Positions 33,376-42,750 of a stretch of 64,000 nucleotides of DNA are shown piece by piece. Under the pieces are notes generated by a model. That model saw only the letters and a list, made by a program, of their open reading frames with translations. It had not been told where the DNA came from and did not search any database. Every line of letters begins with the position of its first letter. The first letter of the stretch is position 1. Source of the stretch: an uncultured Acetatifactor sp. (GTDB taxonomy: Bacteria; Bacillota; Clostridia; Lachnospirales; Lachnospiraceae); contig CAJTXE010000003.1 of assembly GCA_910580225.1 (NCBI GenBank), forward strand, positions 87,600-151,599, read 5' to 3'. Both the position numbers and the translations under genes were made by a program.

Positions 33376-34566
33376 ATGTTGGTTCAAAAATATAGAGACA
33401 TGCTGTCTGGAAAATCAGTTATCAGGGAACTGTCGGAGTTTGCCGCGGCCAGGGGGCAGGAAATCGGATATGAGAATGTATTTGATTACAGCCTGGGCAA
33501 CCCTTCCGTACCGGTACCCCGGGAATTTACGGAAGAAATGGTTCGAATGCTGAATATGGAGGAGACAAATGTGCTCCATGGCTATAGTCCCAGTCTGGGG
33601 ATCACCAGTGTGCGGGAAGCAGTGGCGGCATCTCTGGAAAGACGGTTCGGTCTGCCTTACCGGAAGGAGCACATTTTTATGGCAGTGGGGGCTGCGGGGG
33701 CTTTGGCCCATGCCTTCCGCCTGGTAACGGAGCCAGGAGACGAGATCTTGACCTTTGCGCCGTATTTTCCGGAGTACGGGCCCTATGTGAATCTGACGGG
33801 CGCTGCGCTGAAGGTGGTGCCTCCGGATACGGAAAATTTTCAGATACATTTCGGGAAATTGGAGGAAATGCTCACGGAGAAGGTGGCGGCGGTATTAATT
33901 AACACGCCCAACAATCCTTCCGGAGTGGTGTATTCAGCGGAGACTTTGGGAAAACTGGCAGAGCTGCTGGGGAAGAAATCTCGAGAGTACGGTCATACAA
34001 TATACTTGATTTCGGATGAACCTTATCGAGAAATCGTTTTTGGAGGGGTGGATGCGCCCTGTGTGTCGGCTTTCTACGAAGATACCATTATGTGTTATTC
34101 CTTTTCCAAGTCGCTGTCCATTCCCGGGGAGCGCATCGGCTATGTGGCTGTGAATCCCAACTGTCGGGACGGGGAGACCATGGTGAATATGTGCGGCCAG
34201 ATTTCCAGAGGAATCGGCCATAATTGCCCTCCTTCCATGATTCAGCTGGCTGTGGCAAAGGTGTTGGACAGGACGGCAGATCTAAATGTCTATGAGACCA
34301 ACATGAATCTGCTATATCATGAATTAAAGGTCCTGGGCTTTACCTGTGTGAAGCCGGGAGGGACTTTTTATATCTTTCCGAAAGCTCTGGAGGAGGATGC
34401 AAAGGCATTCTGCCGCAGGGCATTGGCGTATGATCTGGTATTGGTGCCGGGGGATACGTTCGGAGCACCAGGATATTTCAGGATGGCATATTGCATTGAT
34501 ACGGAGAAGGTGGAGCGTTCCCTTGGTGCGCTTAGGCGGTTTGTAAAGGAGAATTATGCGTCATAA
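33376..34566 (+). CDS. PLP-dependent class I/II aminotransferase
   Basis: 396 residues from ATG 33376. Fold-type I features in order: DYSLGNPSVPVP near the N terminus, GAAGALAHAFRL (cofactor phosphate loop), INTPNNPSGVVYS, ISDEPYREIVFGG with the PLP-binding Asp, and the Schiff-base Lys in CYSFSKSLSIPGERIGY. The closest functional groups are aspartate/aromatic aminotransferases. The start differs from the 48383 enzyme, and the substrate is not clear. It is divergent from pepF. Confidence 0.9.
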   Translation: MLVQKYRDMLSGKSVIRELSEFAAARGQEIGYENVFDYSLGNPSVPVPREFTEEMVRMLNMEETNVLHGYSPSLGITSVREAVAASLERRFGLPYRKEHIFMAVGAAGALAHAFRLVTEPGDEILTFAPYFPEYGPYVNLTGAALKVVPPDTENFQIHFGKLEEMLTEKVAAVLINTPNNPSGVVYSAETLGKLAELLGKKSREYGHTIYLISDEPYREIVFGGVDAPCVSAFYEDTIMCYSFSKSLSIPGERIGYVAVNPNCRDGETMVNMCGQISRGIGHNCPPSMIQLAVAKVLDRTADLNVYETNMNLLYHELKVLGFTCVKPGGTFYIFPKALEEDAKAFCRRALAYDLVLVPGDTFGAPGYFRMAYCIDTEKVERSLGALRRFVKENYAS

Positions 34567-34610
34567 GGCTGTTGGGGAATCAGAGAAATGTAGTTACAGC
34601 GGATAGTTTA

Positions 34611-34638
34611 TTTACATTTAGTTGTGGGAAGATATAAA
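34611..34638 (+). promoter_or_regulatory. Promoter of the patatin gene
   Basis: TTTACA (34611-34616), 16 bases, TATAAA (34633-34638). Confidence 0.55.
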
Positions 34639-34679
34639 AGAAAGCCGCGGAAGCGGGGGATGGGAAAGGTGGGATTGAT

Positions 34680-35534
34680 ATGTATCAGGCGGGCCTGATC
34701 TTGGAAGGCGGTGGAATGAAAGGGGTTTACACTGCCGGAGTGATTGACTTTTTCCTGGATAAGGGGATTGAATTTTCCAGTGTGTATGGAGTATCGGCAG
34801 GAGCCTGCAGCATGGCCAGCTATCTGTCGAAGCAGCGGGGGCGTGCAAGAGCGGTCTCTATGGACTATGTGGGAGACAGAAGATATTGCAGTCTGGAAAG
34901 CCTGTTGACCACGGGAGATTTGTTTAACGTGGAGATGAATTACCATCTGGTTCCGGAGAAGCTGAATCCTTTTGATCATGAAACTTTCGAAAAATATTCG
35001 GGGAAGGCTTACAGTGTGGCCACAGACATTGTAAGCGGCAGGCCGGTTTATTTCCGTGTGCGGGATATGAAAAAGGATATTGTGAAAATCCGGGCATCAG
35101 CGTCCCTGCCCCTGGTGTCCCGTAATGTGAAGATCGGCGGCGGGCTGTACCTGGACGGAGGCTTGAGTGATTCTCTTCCCATACAGAGATCCATAATGGA
35201 TGGCAACCGGAAAAATGTGGTGGTTATGACCAAGGAGACCGGATATGTAAAAATGCGGACCAAGCGTCTGATGCTGTTGCTGGCCGGGGTGAGGTATCGG
35301 AGGTACCCTAAAGTGGCGGAGCTGATGGCAGGCCGCTACAGGCATTACAACGAACAGGCGGCATATATCGAGAGACTGCGCAGGAGCGGGGATGTTTTTG
35401 TGATTCGGCCGAAGAAATCTTACGGTGTGGGCCGGGTGGAGAAGAATAAGGAAAAGCTGAACAGACTGTATCGCCAGGGTTACCGGGATGCGGCGGCTTC
35501 TTATCAAAAACTGACGGAATTTCTGGAGAAGTAA
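34680..35534 (+). CDS. Patatin-like phospholipase
   Basis: 284 residues. The oxyanion loop is LEGGGMKGVYTAGV (about residues 8-21), the nucleophile elbow is GVSAG with Ser about 40, and the catalytic Asp is in YLDGGLSDSLP. All parts of the Ser-Asp dyad are present, so it is likely an active acyl hydrolase acting on lipids in the cytoplasm, as in YlbK/RssA-type proteins. The upstream promoter and the ABC-F gene about 100 bases downstream suggest a shared transcript. Confidence 0.92.
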   Translation: MYQAGLILEGGGMKGVYTAGVIDFFLDKGIEFSSVYGVSAGACSMASYLSKQRGRARAVSMDYVGDRRYCSLESLLTTGDLFNVEMNYHLVPEKLNPFDHETFEKYSGKAYSVATDIVSGRPVYFRVRDMKKDIVKIRASASLPLVSRNVKIGGGLYLDGGLSDSLPIQRSIMDGNRKNVVVMTKETGYVKMRTKRLMLLLAGVRYRRYPKVAELMAGRYRHYNEQAAYIERLRRSGDVFVIRPKKSYGVGRVEKNKEKLNRLYRQGYRDAAASYQKLTEFLEK

Positions 35535-35637
35535 AAGGCGGGAGATTTTGGCAGGCCGCAGCTGTGCACACGGAAGAGAACGGAATTCTGTATCCGGAGA
35601 TCCGGGTCTGGAGACGGGAGGAAGAGAGAGGAGAATT

Positions 35638-37614
35638 ATGCGATATCAGATCAGACATGCGCTGGTGCAATACGGTGCGGACACTATATTGGAGGACGTG
35701 AACTTTGAGATCCGGGACAGTGAGAAGATTGCGCTGATCGGGCGGAACGGCTGCGGCAAGACCACTTTGCTGAAGCTGATCAACGGGGATATCCATATGA
35801 ACAACCTGGACAGCGATGAAGAATGCGGCATTACCATGGCCGGAAGGCAGCGAATCGGTTTTCTGCACCAGATCAGCTTTCCGGACGGAGCGCTTTCCGT
35901 GGAGGAAGAGATACGGAAGGCATTTGCGCCGGTTTTTGCCTGCGAAGCCAGAATGAAGGAGATAGAAGAACAGCTGCAGTCCGTTCAGGACAATGTGCTG
36001 CTGCAGGAATATGACAGTCTTCAGAAGCAGATGGAGGCACTTCGGGGGTATACCTGGCGGCAGGATATGGAGATTTTGTTTCAGAGATTCGGGTTTGCCC
36101 TGACAGACCTGGAGAGGCCCATCGGCAGCTTTTCCGGCGGACAGCAGACTAAAGTGGCTTTTATCAAGCTGCTTTTGAGCAGGCCGGATATCATGCTGTT
36201 GGACGAGCCTACCAACCATCTGGATCTGCCTACCATCGAGTGGCTGGAAGGCTATTTGAAAAATTATGATAAATCCGTAGTAATCGTGTCCCATGACCGG
36301 ATGTTTCTGGACCGGATTATTGACGTAACCTATGAGATCGAATATCACAGGATCCGGCGCTATCCGGGCAATTACACCGCCTTCCTGGAGCAGAAAGAGT
36401 CGGCTCTGGCCAAGCAGGAGAAGGATTATGAGGCCCAGCAGAAGGAGATCCGGCGTCTTACGGAATGGATCGAAAAGTGGAAAAACACGCCTACCAAGGT
36501 GGCGGCAGCCCGGTCCAAGCGTATGGCCATTGAGCACATGGTGAAGATCGAGAAACCCAGACGTTTTGATACCAGGTCTTTTCACGCCCTTTTTCAGCCA
36601 AGAATCGAGAGCTATACGGAGGTGCTGACAGCAAAAAAGCTGGCCATCGGCTACACCCGGGAGCTTTCCCGGGTGTCTTTCACCCTGCGCAGGGGAGAGC
36701 GCCTGGCGGTGATCGGGGAAAACGGAATCGGTAAATCCACGCTGCTGAAGACGCTGACCGGGATGGTCAATCCGCTGGGGGGCACATTTTCCTTTGGGCC
36801 TAATGTGGAGTGGGGATATTTTGATCAGCAGGCGGCAGTGGCCGGGGAGGTGGATCCGGAGCAGACGGTACTGGAGAACTTTTGGGAAGCATATCCGCGC
36901 CTGCTGCGGGAGGACGTCAGGGGGGCTTTGGGCAGTTTCCTGTTTTCCCAGGAGGAAGTGGAGAAGAAGATGGGGCAGCTTTCCGGCGGGGAGCGGGTGC
37001 GCCTGGCGCTGTGCAAGATGTTCCAGACCAGGCCCAACCTGCTGATTCTGGATGAGCCCACCAATCATATGGATATCATCGGTAAGGAGACGTTGGAGCG
37101 GATGTTGGCAGCTTTTTCCGGGACGGTGCTGTTTGTATCCCATGACCGGTATTTTATCAGGCAGATTGCAACGGGAATTCTGGAATTTGAGGGGACAGAG
37201 GTGATCCAGTACCCTTATGCCTATGAGGATTATCTGCAGGAGAAGGAGAAGCGGGCGGTGCGTCTGGGGGGAAATGCCGGGGCAGGCGGAAGCAGCGGAA
37301 CCGGAGAGGGAAAGAGGGCATCAGGGGATGGGACGCCTACCATAGCCGATGTTTTTGATAAGAAAACTTACTACACCCCCGGGAAGATCAAATCCCGTCT
37401 TACCAGGCAGCTGGAAAAATATGAGCGTCAGCTGGAAGAAAGCGAGCAGCATATGGCGGAACTGAAGCTGCAGATGATGGATCCTGCGCTGGCCTCGGAT
37501 TATGAGAAGCTGATGGAACTGCAGAATCAGTTGGATACGGAAGAACAGAACCAGGAATCTCTGTTGGAGCGGATGATGGAGACAGAGACAGCCCTGGAGG
37601 AACTGGACGTTTAG
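35638..37614 (+). CDS. ABC-F family ATPase (YdiF/Uup-like)
   Basis: 658 residues from ATG 35638 behind GAGAGGAG. Two ATPase domains without membrane helices: Walker A GRNGCGKTTLL, signature FSGGQQTKVAF and Walker B IMLLDEPTNHLD; then GENGIGKSTLL, LSGGERVRLALCK and LLILDEPTNHMD. The basic interdomain linker (about 235-310) is the ribosome-contact element of ABC-F proteins. A variable Gly/Ser-rich segment and a coiled-coil C-terminal domain (about 575-655) follow. ABC-F proteins act on the ribosome in translation or antibiotic protection; this housekeeping-like form is not clearly a resistance type. Confidence 0.93.
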   Translation: MRYQIRHALVQYGADTILEDVNFEIRDSEKIALIGRNGCGKTTLLKLINGDIHMNNLDSDEECGITMAGRQRIGFLHQISFPDGALSVEEEIRKAFAPVFACEARMKEIEEQLQSVQDNVLLQEYDSLQKQMEALRGYTWRQDMEILFQRFGFALTDLERPIGSFSGGQQTKVAFIKLLLSRPDIMLLDEPTNHLDLPTIEWLEGYLKNYDKSVVIVSHDRMFLDRIIDVTYEIEYHRIRRYPGNYTAFLEQKESALAKQEKDYEAQQKEIRRLTEWIEKWKNTPTKVAAARSKRMAIEHMVKIEKPRRFDTRSFHALFQPRIESYTEVLTAKKLAIGYTRELSRVSFTLRRGERLAVIGENGIGKSTLLKTLTGMVNPLGGTFSFGPNVEWGYFDQQAAVAGEVDPEQTVLENFWEAYPRLLREDVRGALGSFLFSQEEVEKKMGQLSGGERVRLALCKMFQTRPNLLILDEPTNHMDIIGKETLERMLAAFSGTVLFVSHDRYFIRQIATGILEFEGTEVIQYPYAYEDYLQEKEKRAVRLGGNAGAGGSSGTGEGKRASGDGTPTIADVFDKKTYYTPGKIKSRLTRQLEKYERQLEESEQHMAELKLQMMDPALASDYEKLMELQNQLDTEEQNQESLLERMMETETALEELDV

Positions 37615-37631
37615 GGAAGGAAAAACGGAAC

Positions 37632-39095
37632 ATGAGAAAGTACGATATGCTGAAGGATGCGCCGGGAAAGTCCTTGTTTTTCTTTGCGCTGCCCATGATA
37701 TTGGGAAATCTGTTTCAACAATTCTATAACATGGCGGATTCTGTTATCGTGGGCCGGTATGTGGGGGAGGATGCTCTGGCAGCGGTGGGTGCATCCTATT
37801 CTCTGACTACGGTATTTATTATGATTGCCATAGGAGGCGGGATCGGCGCATCGGTAATTACTTCCCAGTATCTGGGCGCCCGGGAATATGGGAAAATGAA
37901 GATTTCCGTGTACACTGCCCTGATCAGCTTTGCGGCAGTGAGTATTGTGCTGGGGGCTTTCGGTTTTGTTATGTGCCAACGGATTCTTCTGGCACTGCGG
38001 ACGCCGGCCAATATTCTGGAGGATGCGGTTCTGTATCTGCGTATTTATTTTGTTGGTTTACCGTTTTTGTTTATGTATAATGTTCTGTCTGCAGTATTCA
38101 ATGCCCTGGGTAATTCGAAAACGCCATTGTATTTGCTGTTGTTTTCTTCAGTATTGAATATTTTTCTGGATTTGTTTATGGTGCTGGCCCTTCATCTGGG
38201 AGTGGCAGGGGTGGCCATTGCCACGGTAACGGCCCAGGGACTTTCGGCAGTGATTTCCTTTCTGCTGTTGATAGGGGCGCTGAGGAAATTCCGCGGCGGG
38301 GCGCAAGTCTGTGGTTCCGGCTTGACGGCAGAAGCCTGGAAGCGGCAGGAAGCGGAGCTGGAAAGGGAAATCGGGTGCCGGGAACTGGTTTCAGCAGAAG
38401 CGAACAAAGCAAAAAGAAAAGCTGACAGAGAAAAAATGTACAGCCTGGAAATGTTGGGCAGCATGGTGAAAATCGCGATTCCATCTATGGTTCAGCAGTC
38501 CATCGTCTCCATCGGCATGCTGCTGGTGCAGTCGGTGGTAAATGGGTTCGGTTCGTCGGTGCTGGCAGGTTATACTTCCGGAATGCGGGTAGAATCCATC
38601 TGTATCGTGCCCATGATCGCCACCGGAAACGCTATGTCCACCTTTACTGCCCAGAATCTGGGGGCAGGAAATCCGGACAGGGTAAAGAAGGGATACTTTA
38701 CGGCTTATGGGATCGTGATTGGGTTTGCGGTATTGATTCTGGCGGTGCTGAGTTTGTTCCATGTTTCGATCATATCGGCCTTTATTGAAGATGGCAGCAG
38801 TATCGAAGCTTTTGCTGCCGGAGATCAGTATCTGCGTTTTATCCGTTTCTTTTTCGTATTTATCGGTATGAAAGCCATTACGGACGGCGTGCTGAAGGGG
38901 GCGGGAGATGTGGCTGTCTTTACCCTGGCAAATCTGGTCAATCTGGGGATACGGGTGTTTGTCTCCTTTCGGTTTGCCGGTATCTGGGGCGTGGAGGCAG
39001 TTTGGTATGCGGTTCCCATGGGATGGAGTGTGAATTACCTGATTTCATTTCTGTGGTTTCTCACAGGGAGATGGAGTCAGAAGCGGGTAATTTGA
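37632..39095 (+). CDS. MATE-family efflux transporter
   Basis: 487 residues, 17 bases after the ABC-F stop, so probably cotranscribed. The N-terminal half has PMILGNLFQQFYNMADSVIVG (seen as LFQQFYNMADSVIVG) and GGIGASVITSQYLGA, typical of the DinF/NorM-like MATE group. The second half has AIPSMVQQSIVSIGMLLVQSVVN. Between the halves lies an unusually long hydrophilic insertion (about residues 215-275) rich in Glu, Lys and Ala. Exports cationic compounds by ion antiport; substrate unknown. Confidence 0.92.
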   Translation: MRKYDMLKDAPGKSLFFFALPMILGNLFQQFYNMADSVIVGRYVGEDALAAVGASYSLTTVFIMIAIGGGIGASVITSQYLGAREYGKMKISVYTALISFAAVSIVLGAFGFVMCQRILLALRTPANILEDAVLYLRIYFVGLPFLFMYNVLSAVFNALGNSKTPLYLLLFSSVLNIFLDLFMVLALHLGVAGVAIATVTAQGLSAVISFLLLIGALRKFRGGAQVCGSGLTAEAWKRQEAELEREIGCRELVSAEANKAKRKADREKMYSLEMLGSMVKIAIPSMVQQSIVSIGMLLVQSVVNGFGSSVLAGYTSGMRVESICIVPMIATGNAMSTFTAQNLGAGNPDRVKKGYFTAYGIVIGFAVLILAVLSLFHVSIISAFIEDGSSIEAFAAGDQYLRFIRFFFVFIGMKAITDGVLKGAGDVAVFTLANLVNLGIRVFVSFRFAGIWGVEAVWYAVPMGWSVNYLISFLWFLTGRWSQKRVI

Positions 39096-39121
39096 GATTA
39101 CACTGTTCATGGTCTGGCGGG

Positions 39122-39793
39122 CTAAAATGCGGTGAGGGATGTGACAGAGACGCCTTCAGAGAGCATCTGGTCATAGGTTTCCCAAGAGATAAAGCGTCCG
39201 CCCATGCTTTCCAGATGCTCTGTATAAAACTGACAATCGATAAATAAAAACTGATTTTCCGATAATATATGGGCAAGGGCAATCAGGGCAGTCTTAGAGC
39301 CGTTCTTCCGTTCGGAGAACATGCTTTCCCCGAAAAAGCATCTGCCGATGGAGACGCCGTAGAGTCCCCCTGCCAGAGTCCCGTCTTCAAAGATTTCCAG
39401 GCTGACCGCATATCCGTTTTCATGGAGACGGAGGTAGGCGGCCTCCATCTCATCGGAAATCCAGGTTCCTTCAGCAAATTCCCGCTTGATGCGGCAACGG
39501 TGCATGGTGTCCGCAAAATCTCGATTGAGAACGGTTTTCAGTTGGTGCTTTTTTGCGTATTTCTGCATGGAGCGGGAAATATGGATCTCATGGGGGAAGA
39601 TGACGAAGCGGTCCTTGGGGCACCACCACAGGATTTCCTCGTCGGGTTCAAACCAGGGGAAAATTCCGTGGGTGTATGCCAGAAGGAGGCGTTCCACACT
39701 CAAATCCCCGCCCACTGCCAGGAGGCCGTCCCGGCGGGCCAGGGTGGGGTGAGGGAAGGAGATTTCATTTCTATCAAGAGAATAAACGGGCAT
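39122..39793 (-). CDS. aat: Leucyl/phenylalanyl-tRNA-protein transferase
   Basis: 223 residues. Family-defining blocks: FPHPTLARRDGLLAVGGDLS (exactly 20 residues, near the N terminus), GIFPWFEPDEEILWW, THAEGTW-like REFAEGTWISDEM, and GRCFFGESMFS. It transfers Leu or Phe from charged tRNA to proteins with N-terminal Lys or Arg, creating an N-degron. It lies 111 bases downstream of clpA on the same strand, giving a pathway-level cluster clpS-clpA-aat. Confidence 0.95.
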   Translation of the reverse strand: MPVYSLDRNEISFPHPTLARRDGLLAVGGDLSVERLLLAYTHGIFPWFEPDEEILWWCPKDRFVIFPHEIHISRSMQKYAKKHQLKTVLNRDFADTMHRCRIKREFAEGTWISDEMEAAYLRLHENGYAVSLEIFEDGTLAGGLYGVSIGRCFFGESMFSERKNGSKTALIALAHILSENQFLFIDCQFYTEHLESMGGRFISWETYDQMLSEGVSVTSLTAF

Positions 39794-39904
39794 AAATGGC
39801 TCCTTTCTGAGTGACGGTGCTCGGATGGGGGCATTATTGTGAGCAGATCAATGCGATACGGATTTGAGCAAAGGCCATTTCAGGGACTTTGGCTTGAGAG
39901 GACG

Positions 39905-42307
39905 TTATGTCCCGGCGGATTCCGGCAAAAGCAGCAGCCGGAAGGTGTTTTCCACGGCAGTCAATTGGCAGTTTCCGCCGTTTTTCAGAGCGCCGAAGAG
40001 CATTTCGTCCACCAGAAGGGGCTTTACCTCGCTCTGGATCACCCGCTCGATTTCCCTTGCACCGAATTCTACGCTGATTCCCTTTTTCTGCAGCAGTTTG
40101 CCGGCATGGACATCCGCAGTCAACCGTACGTTTTTTCGTAAAAGCATGGTTTGCAGTCCGCGTAGTTTTTTCTCTGTAATCTGTTCTGCCATTTTTTCAT
40201 CCATGCATTTGAAAACTACGATTCGGTTCAGGCGGTTGCGGAATTCCGGTTGAAAGATACGTTTTACTTCCTCCAGAATCACATCTGCGCTTACGTCCTG
40301 GCCCTGGAAGCCGATGCCGTGTTTTCCCATGCGGCTGGCGCCTGCATTGGAGGTCATAATGAGGATAATGTTGCGGAAATCTGCTTTTCGGCCCTGGTTG
40401 TCCGTGAGGGTAGCATAGTCCATAACCTGAAGCAGGATATTGTAAATATCGGGATGGGCCTTTTCAATCTCGTCCAGAAGGAGAACCGCATGAGGATATT
40501 TTCGGATCTCTTCTGTGAGGAGACCGCCTTCCTCATAGCCTACATAGCCTGCAGGAGCGCCGATGAGCTTTGCTACGGCGTGTTTTTCCTCATATTCACT
40601 CATGTCAAAGCGGATGAGGCGGATGCCCAGTTCTTCTGCCAGGCTTTTGGCGATCTCGGTTTTACCGACGCCTGTAGGGCCCACGAACAGCAGACTGGCC
40701 AGGGGCTTGCCCTCTTCCAAAAGACCTGCCCTGGAAAATTTTACCGCATTTACCACCTGAGAGAGGGCTTCATCCTGTCCGTAGATTCGGGAGAGCAGGC
40801 GGTTTTCCAGGGTGGCAAGGGCTTCCGTCTCGTCTTTTTCCACGGTCTGCTTGGGAATATGACAGACGTTGGAGAGTATATCGTCAATTAGTTCTCGTTT
40901 TACCGTCTGCATATCCTGTATCAGAGGATGCATGCGGCGGTAGGCTCCGGCTTCATCTATCAGGTCAATGGCCTTATCCGGCAGGTAGCGTTCGTTCAAA
41001 TATTTGGCGCTCATTTCCGCAGCGTACTCCAATACGCCCTCTTCATAGGTTATGCCATGGAAGTTCTCATAAGTCTCTTTCAAGCCCTCCAGAATTTGGA
41101 CGGTATCCGGAATGTCAGGTTCTTTGATATCGATATTCTGAAACCGGCGCACAAGACTTTTGCTTTTTTCAAAATGTTTTTTGTATTCTTCGTAGGTGGT
41201 TGCTCCGATGAAGCGTACATGGCCTGCCGCCAGGTAAGGCTTCAGCATATTGGAGATGTCGAAGGTTCCGCCGTTAACGGCTCCTGCACCTACAATATTG
41301 TGGATTTCGTCAATGTAGATGATGGGCTTCTCTTCCTGGCAGAGACTGTCCATTACCTTTTTGAAGCGTTTCTCAAAGTCGCCCCGATATTGGGTGCCTG
41401 CAAGGAGACTGCCCAGGTCCAGTGCGTAAATTTTTGCTCCGGAGAGTGGGGCCGGAACCTGATTTTCTTCCAACAGGCGGGCCAGGCCAAATGTGATGGC
41501 GGTTTTGCCCACTCCCGGTTCTCCCAGATGGAGGGGGTTGTTTTTCTCCTTGCGGCAGAGGATCTGCATGGTGCGTTCCAGTTCCTCCTGTCTGCCGATG
41601 AGCGGATTAGCCTGCTCCAGATGGTCATTCAGACAGGTGGCATACTGCTTCCAGAAATTGTCGTCTGTATCGTAGTCATCCGCTTCGTCCGGCAGGGGGC
41701 CGTATGCCAGTGGATCCTCCGGAGAACAGTTGTTGGAATCGCTGATGTCTTCTTCGGGAAGGTTCCCGTGTACGATGGATTTTTCACCGCTGTCCATGCC
41801 GCAGTCGGAATTGCTGCGGTTTTCCAGGGGTATGTCTTCCTGTACTTTTTTGTTTTTTCGCCTGCGAATGGAAGCGATTTCTTCACAGAGAATCGTCATC
41901 TCCCGCAGCAGAGCAGCCTGTTCCACGCCCTGGACCTGCATATAGTATACCGCATGACTTTCCGGCAGAGCATACAGTGCGTGGATGAGATGGGGCAGCT
42001 CTACGATGGACTTTTCGCTGTTCTGTGCGGATTCCAGGGCGTAGGACAGCATCAGCTCCATGCCGTAGGAGTATGCAGGGGCATCGGCAGACTCCTCCTT
42101 CCGCTCCATATTTTCTTCCAGCCAGGTCTTCAGCTGATTGTCAAGTTTCCTGACATTTCCGCCGCAATTCTGGAAAGCCTTGGTGAACACGGGATTGCGG
42201 CAGATCACATACAGAGTCAGTTCAGGGGTTACATATTCGAAACAGGCGTTTTGCGCCAGTTCCCCAGTCTGTTGGATGATACCCGCTACATCAGGTGATA
42301 CATACAT
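39905..42307 (-). CDS. clpA: ATP-dependent Clp protease ATP-binding subunit ClpA
   Basis: 800 residues. An N-terminal ClpS-binding domain (about 1-150) is followed by an acidic linker, AAA+ domain 1 (GEPGVGKTAITFG, IIYIDEIHNIVGAG) and AAA+ domain 2 (GPTGVGKTEIAKSL, VLLLDEIEKAH). The loop KHGIGFQGQ contains the Ile-Gly-Phe tripeptide that docks ClpP, so it should feed the Clp protease. The middle domain is short, as in ClpA and unlike ClpB. Its ATG follows the clpS stop by one base and its ribosome-binding site lies in the clpS 3' end, so translation is coupled. Confidence 0.95.
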   Translation of the reverse strand: MYVSPDVAGIIQQTGELAQNACFEYVTPELTLYVICRNPVFTKAFQNCGGNVRKLDNQLKTWLEENMERKEESADAPAYSYGMELMLSYALESAQNSEKSIVELPHLIHALYALPESHAVYYMQVQGVEQAALLREMTILCEEIASIRRRKNKKVQEDIPLENRSNSDCGMDSGEKSIVHGNLPEEDISDSNNCSPEDPLAYGPLPDEADDYDTDDNFWKQYATCLNDHLEQANPLIGRQEELERTMQILCRKEKNNPLHLGEPGVGKTAITFGLARLLEENQVPAPLSGAKIYALDLGSLLAGTQYRGDFEKRFKKVMDSLCQEEKPIIYIDEIHNIVGAGAVNGGTFDISNMLKPYLAAGHVRFIGATTYEEYKKHFEKSKSLVRRFQNIDIKEPDIPDTVQILEGLKETYENFHGITYEEGVLEYAAEMSAKYLNERYLPDKAIDLIDEAGAYRRMHPLIQDMQTVKRELIDDILSNVCHIPKQTVEKDETEALATLENRLLSRIYGQDEALSQVVNAVKFSRAGLLEEGKPLASLLFVGPTGVGKTEIAKSLAEELGIRLIRFDMSEYEEKHAVAKLIGAPAGYVGYEEGGLLTEEIRKYPHAVLLLDEIEKAHPDIYNILLQVMDYATLTDNQGRKADFRNIILIMTSNAGASRMGKHGIGFQGQDVSADVILEEVKRIFQPEFRNRLNRIVVFKCMDEKMAEQITEKKLRGLQTMLLRKNVRLTADVHAGKLLQKKGISVEFGAREIERVIQSEVKPLLVDEMLFGALKNGGNCQLTAVENTFRLLLLPESAGT

Positions 42308-42308
42308 A

Positions 42309-42608
42309 TTATGCCTCCTCCACTGTCATGCGGAAGGGAAAGCCTTCCTGTCTGGCCAATTCCGAAGCTGCATGTACTTTTGTGACGGCAATGTCATAAG
42401 TGTATGCACCCACGGAAGCGCGGCCGCTCTCATGCACGGTCATCATCAGGCGTTCCGCTTCCAGGAGGTCTTTGCGGAAAATATTGATGAGTATTTCTAC
42501 CACGAACTCCATGGGGGTAAAATCGTCATTATGCATGATTACTTTGTAATGCTTCGGTTCATGGATGTTGATTCTGGTCTTTTCTCTGGTCTCTCCCTGT
42601 ATGGACAT
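42309..42608 (-). CDS. clpS: ATP-dependent Clp protease adaptor ClpS
   Basis: 99 residues from ATG 42608, six bases after AAGGGAG. The N-degron pocket is VIMHNDDFTPMEFVVEIL (Asn-Asp-Asp and the hydrophobic wall), with the conserved His in MTVHESGRASVG. It captures proteins with N-terminal Leu, Phe, Trp or Tyr and delivers them to ClpA. The disordered N-terminal tail (GETREKTRIN) is the part that enters the ClpA pore in known homologues. Confidence 0.96.
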   Translation of the reverse strand: MSIQGETREKTRINIHEPKHYKVIMHNDDFTPMEFVVEILINIFRKDLLEAERLMMTVHESGRASVGAYTYDIAVTKVHAASELARQEGFPFRMTVEEA

Positions 42609-42673
42609 GATGGACTCCCTTTGCACTGCAGAATGATCTGTTGTATTTTTGGTTCATAGTTTCTTTCTGCCTG

Positions 42674-42702
42674 ATTCTATCACGTTTGGGGTGTTTTTTC
42701 AA
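42674..42702 (-). promoter_or_regulatory. Promoter of clpS-clpA
   Basis: On the minus strand TTGAAA (42697-42702), 17 bases, TAGAAT (42674-42679), about 65 bases before the clpS start codon. Confidence 0.7.
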
Positions 42703-42750
42703 TGGCTGATAGTTGGAAAGAACTACGATATCTGCGGGAGCCGGGAATGG

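Noticed and set aside
35308..37143. 611-residue minus-strand reading frame
   Set aside because: It lies opposite the patatin and ABC-F genes, has no family features, and its composition is that of an antisense shadow.
40928..42298. 456-residue plus-strand frame
   Set aside because: Antisense shadow of clpA.
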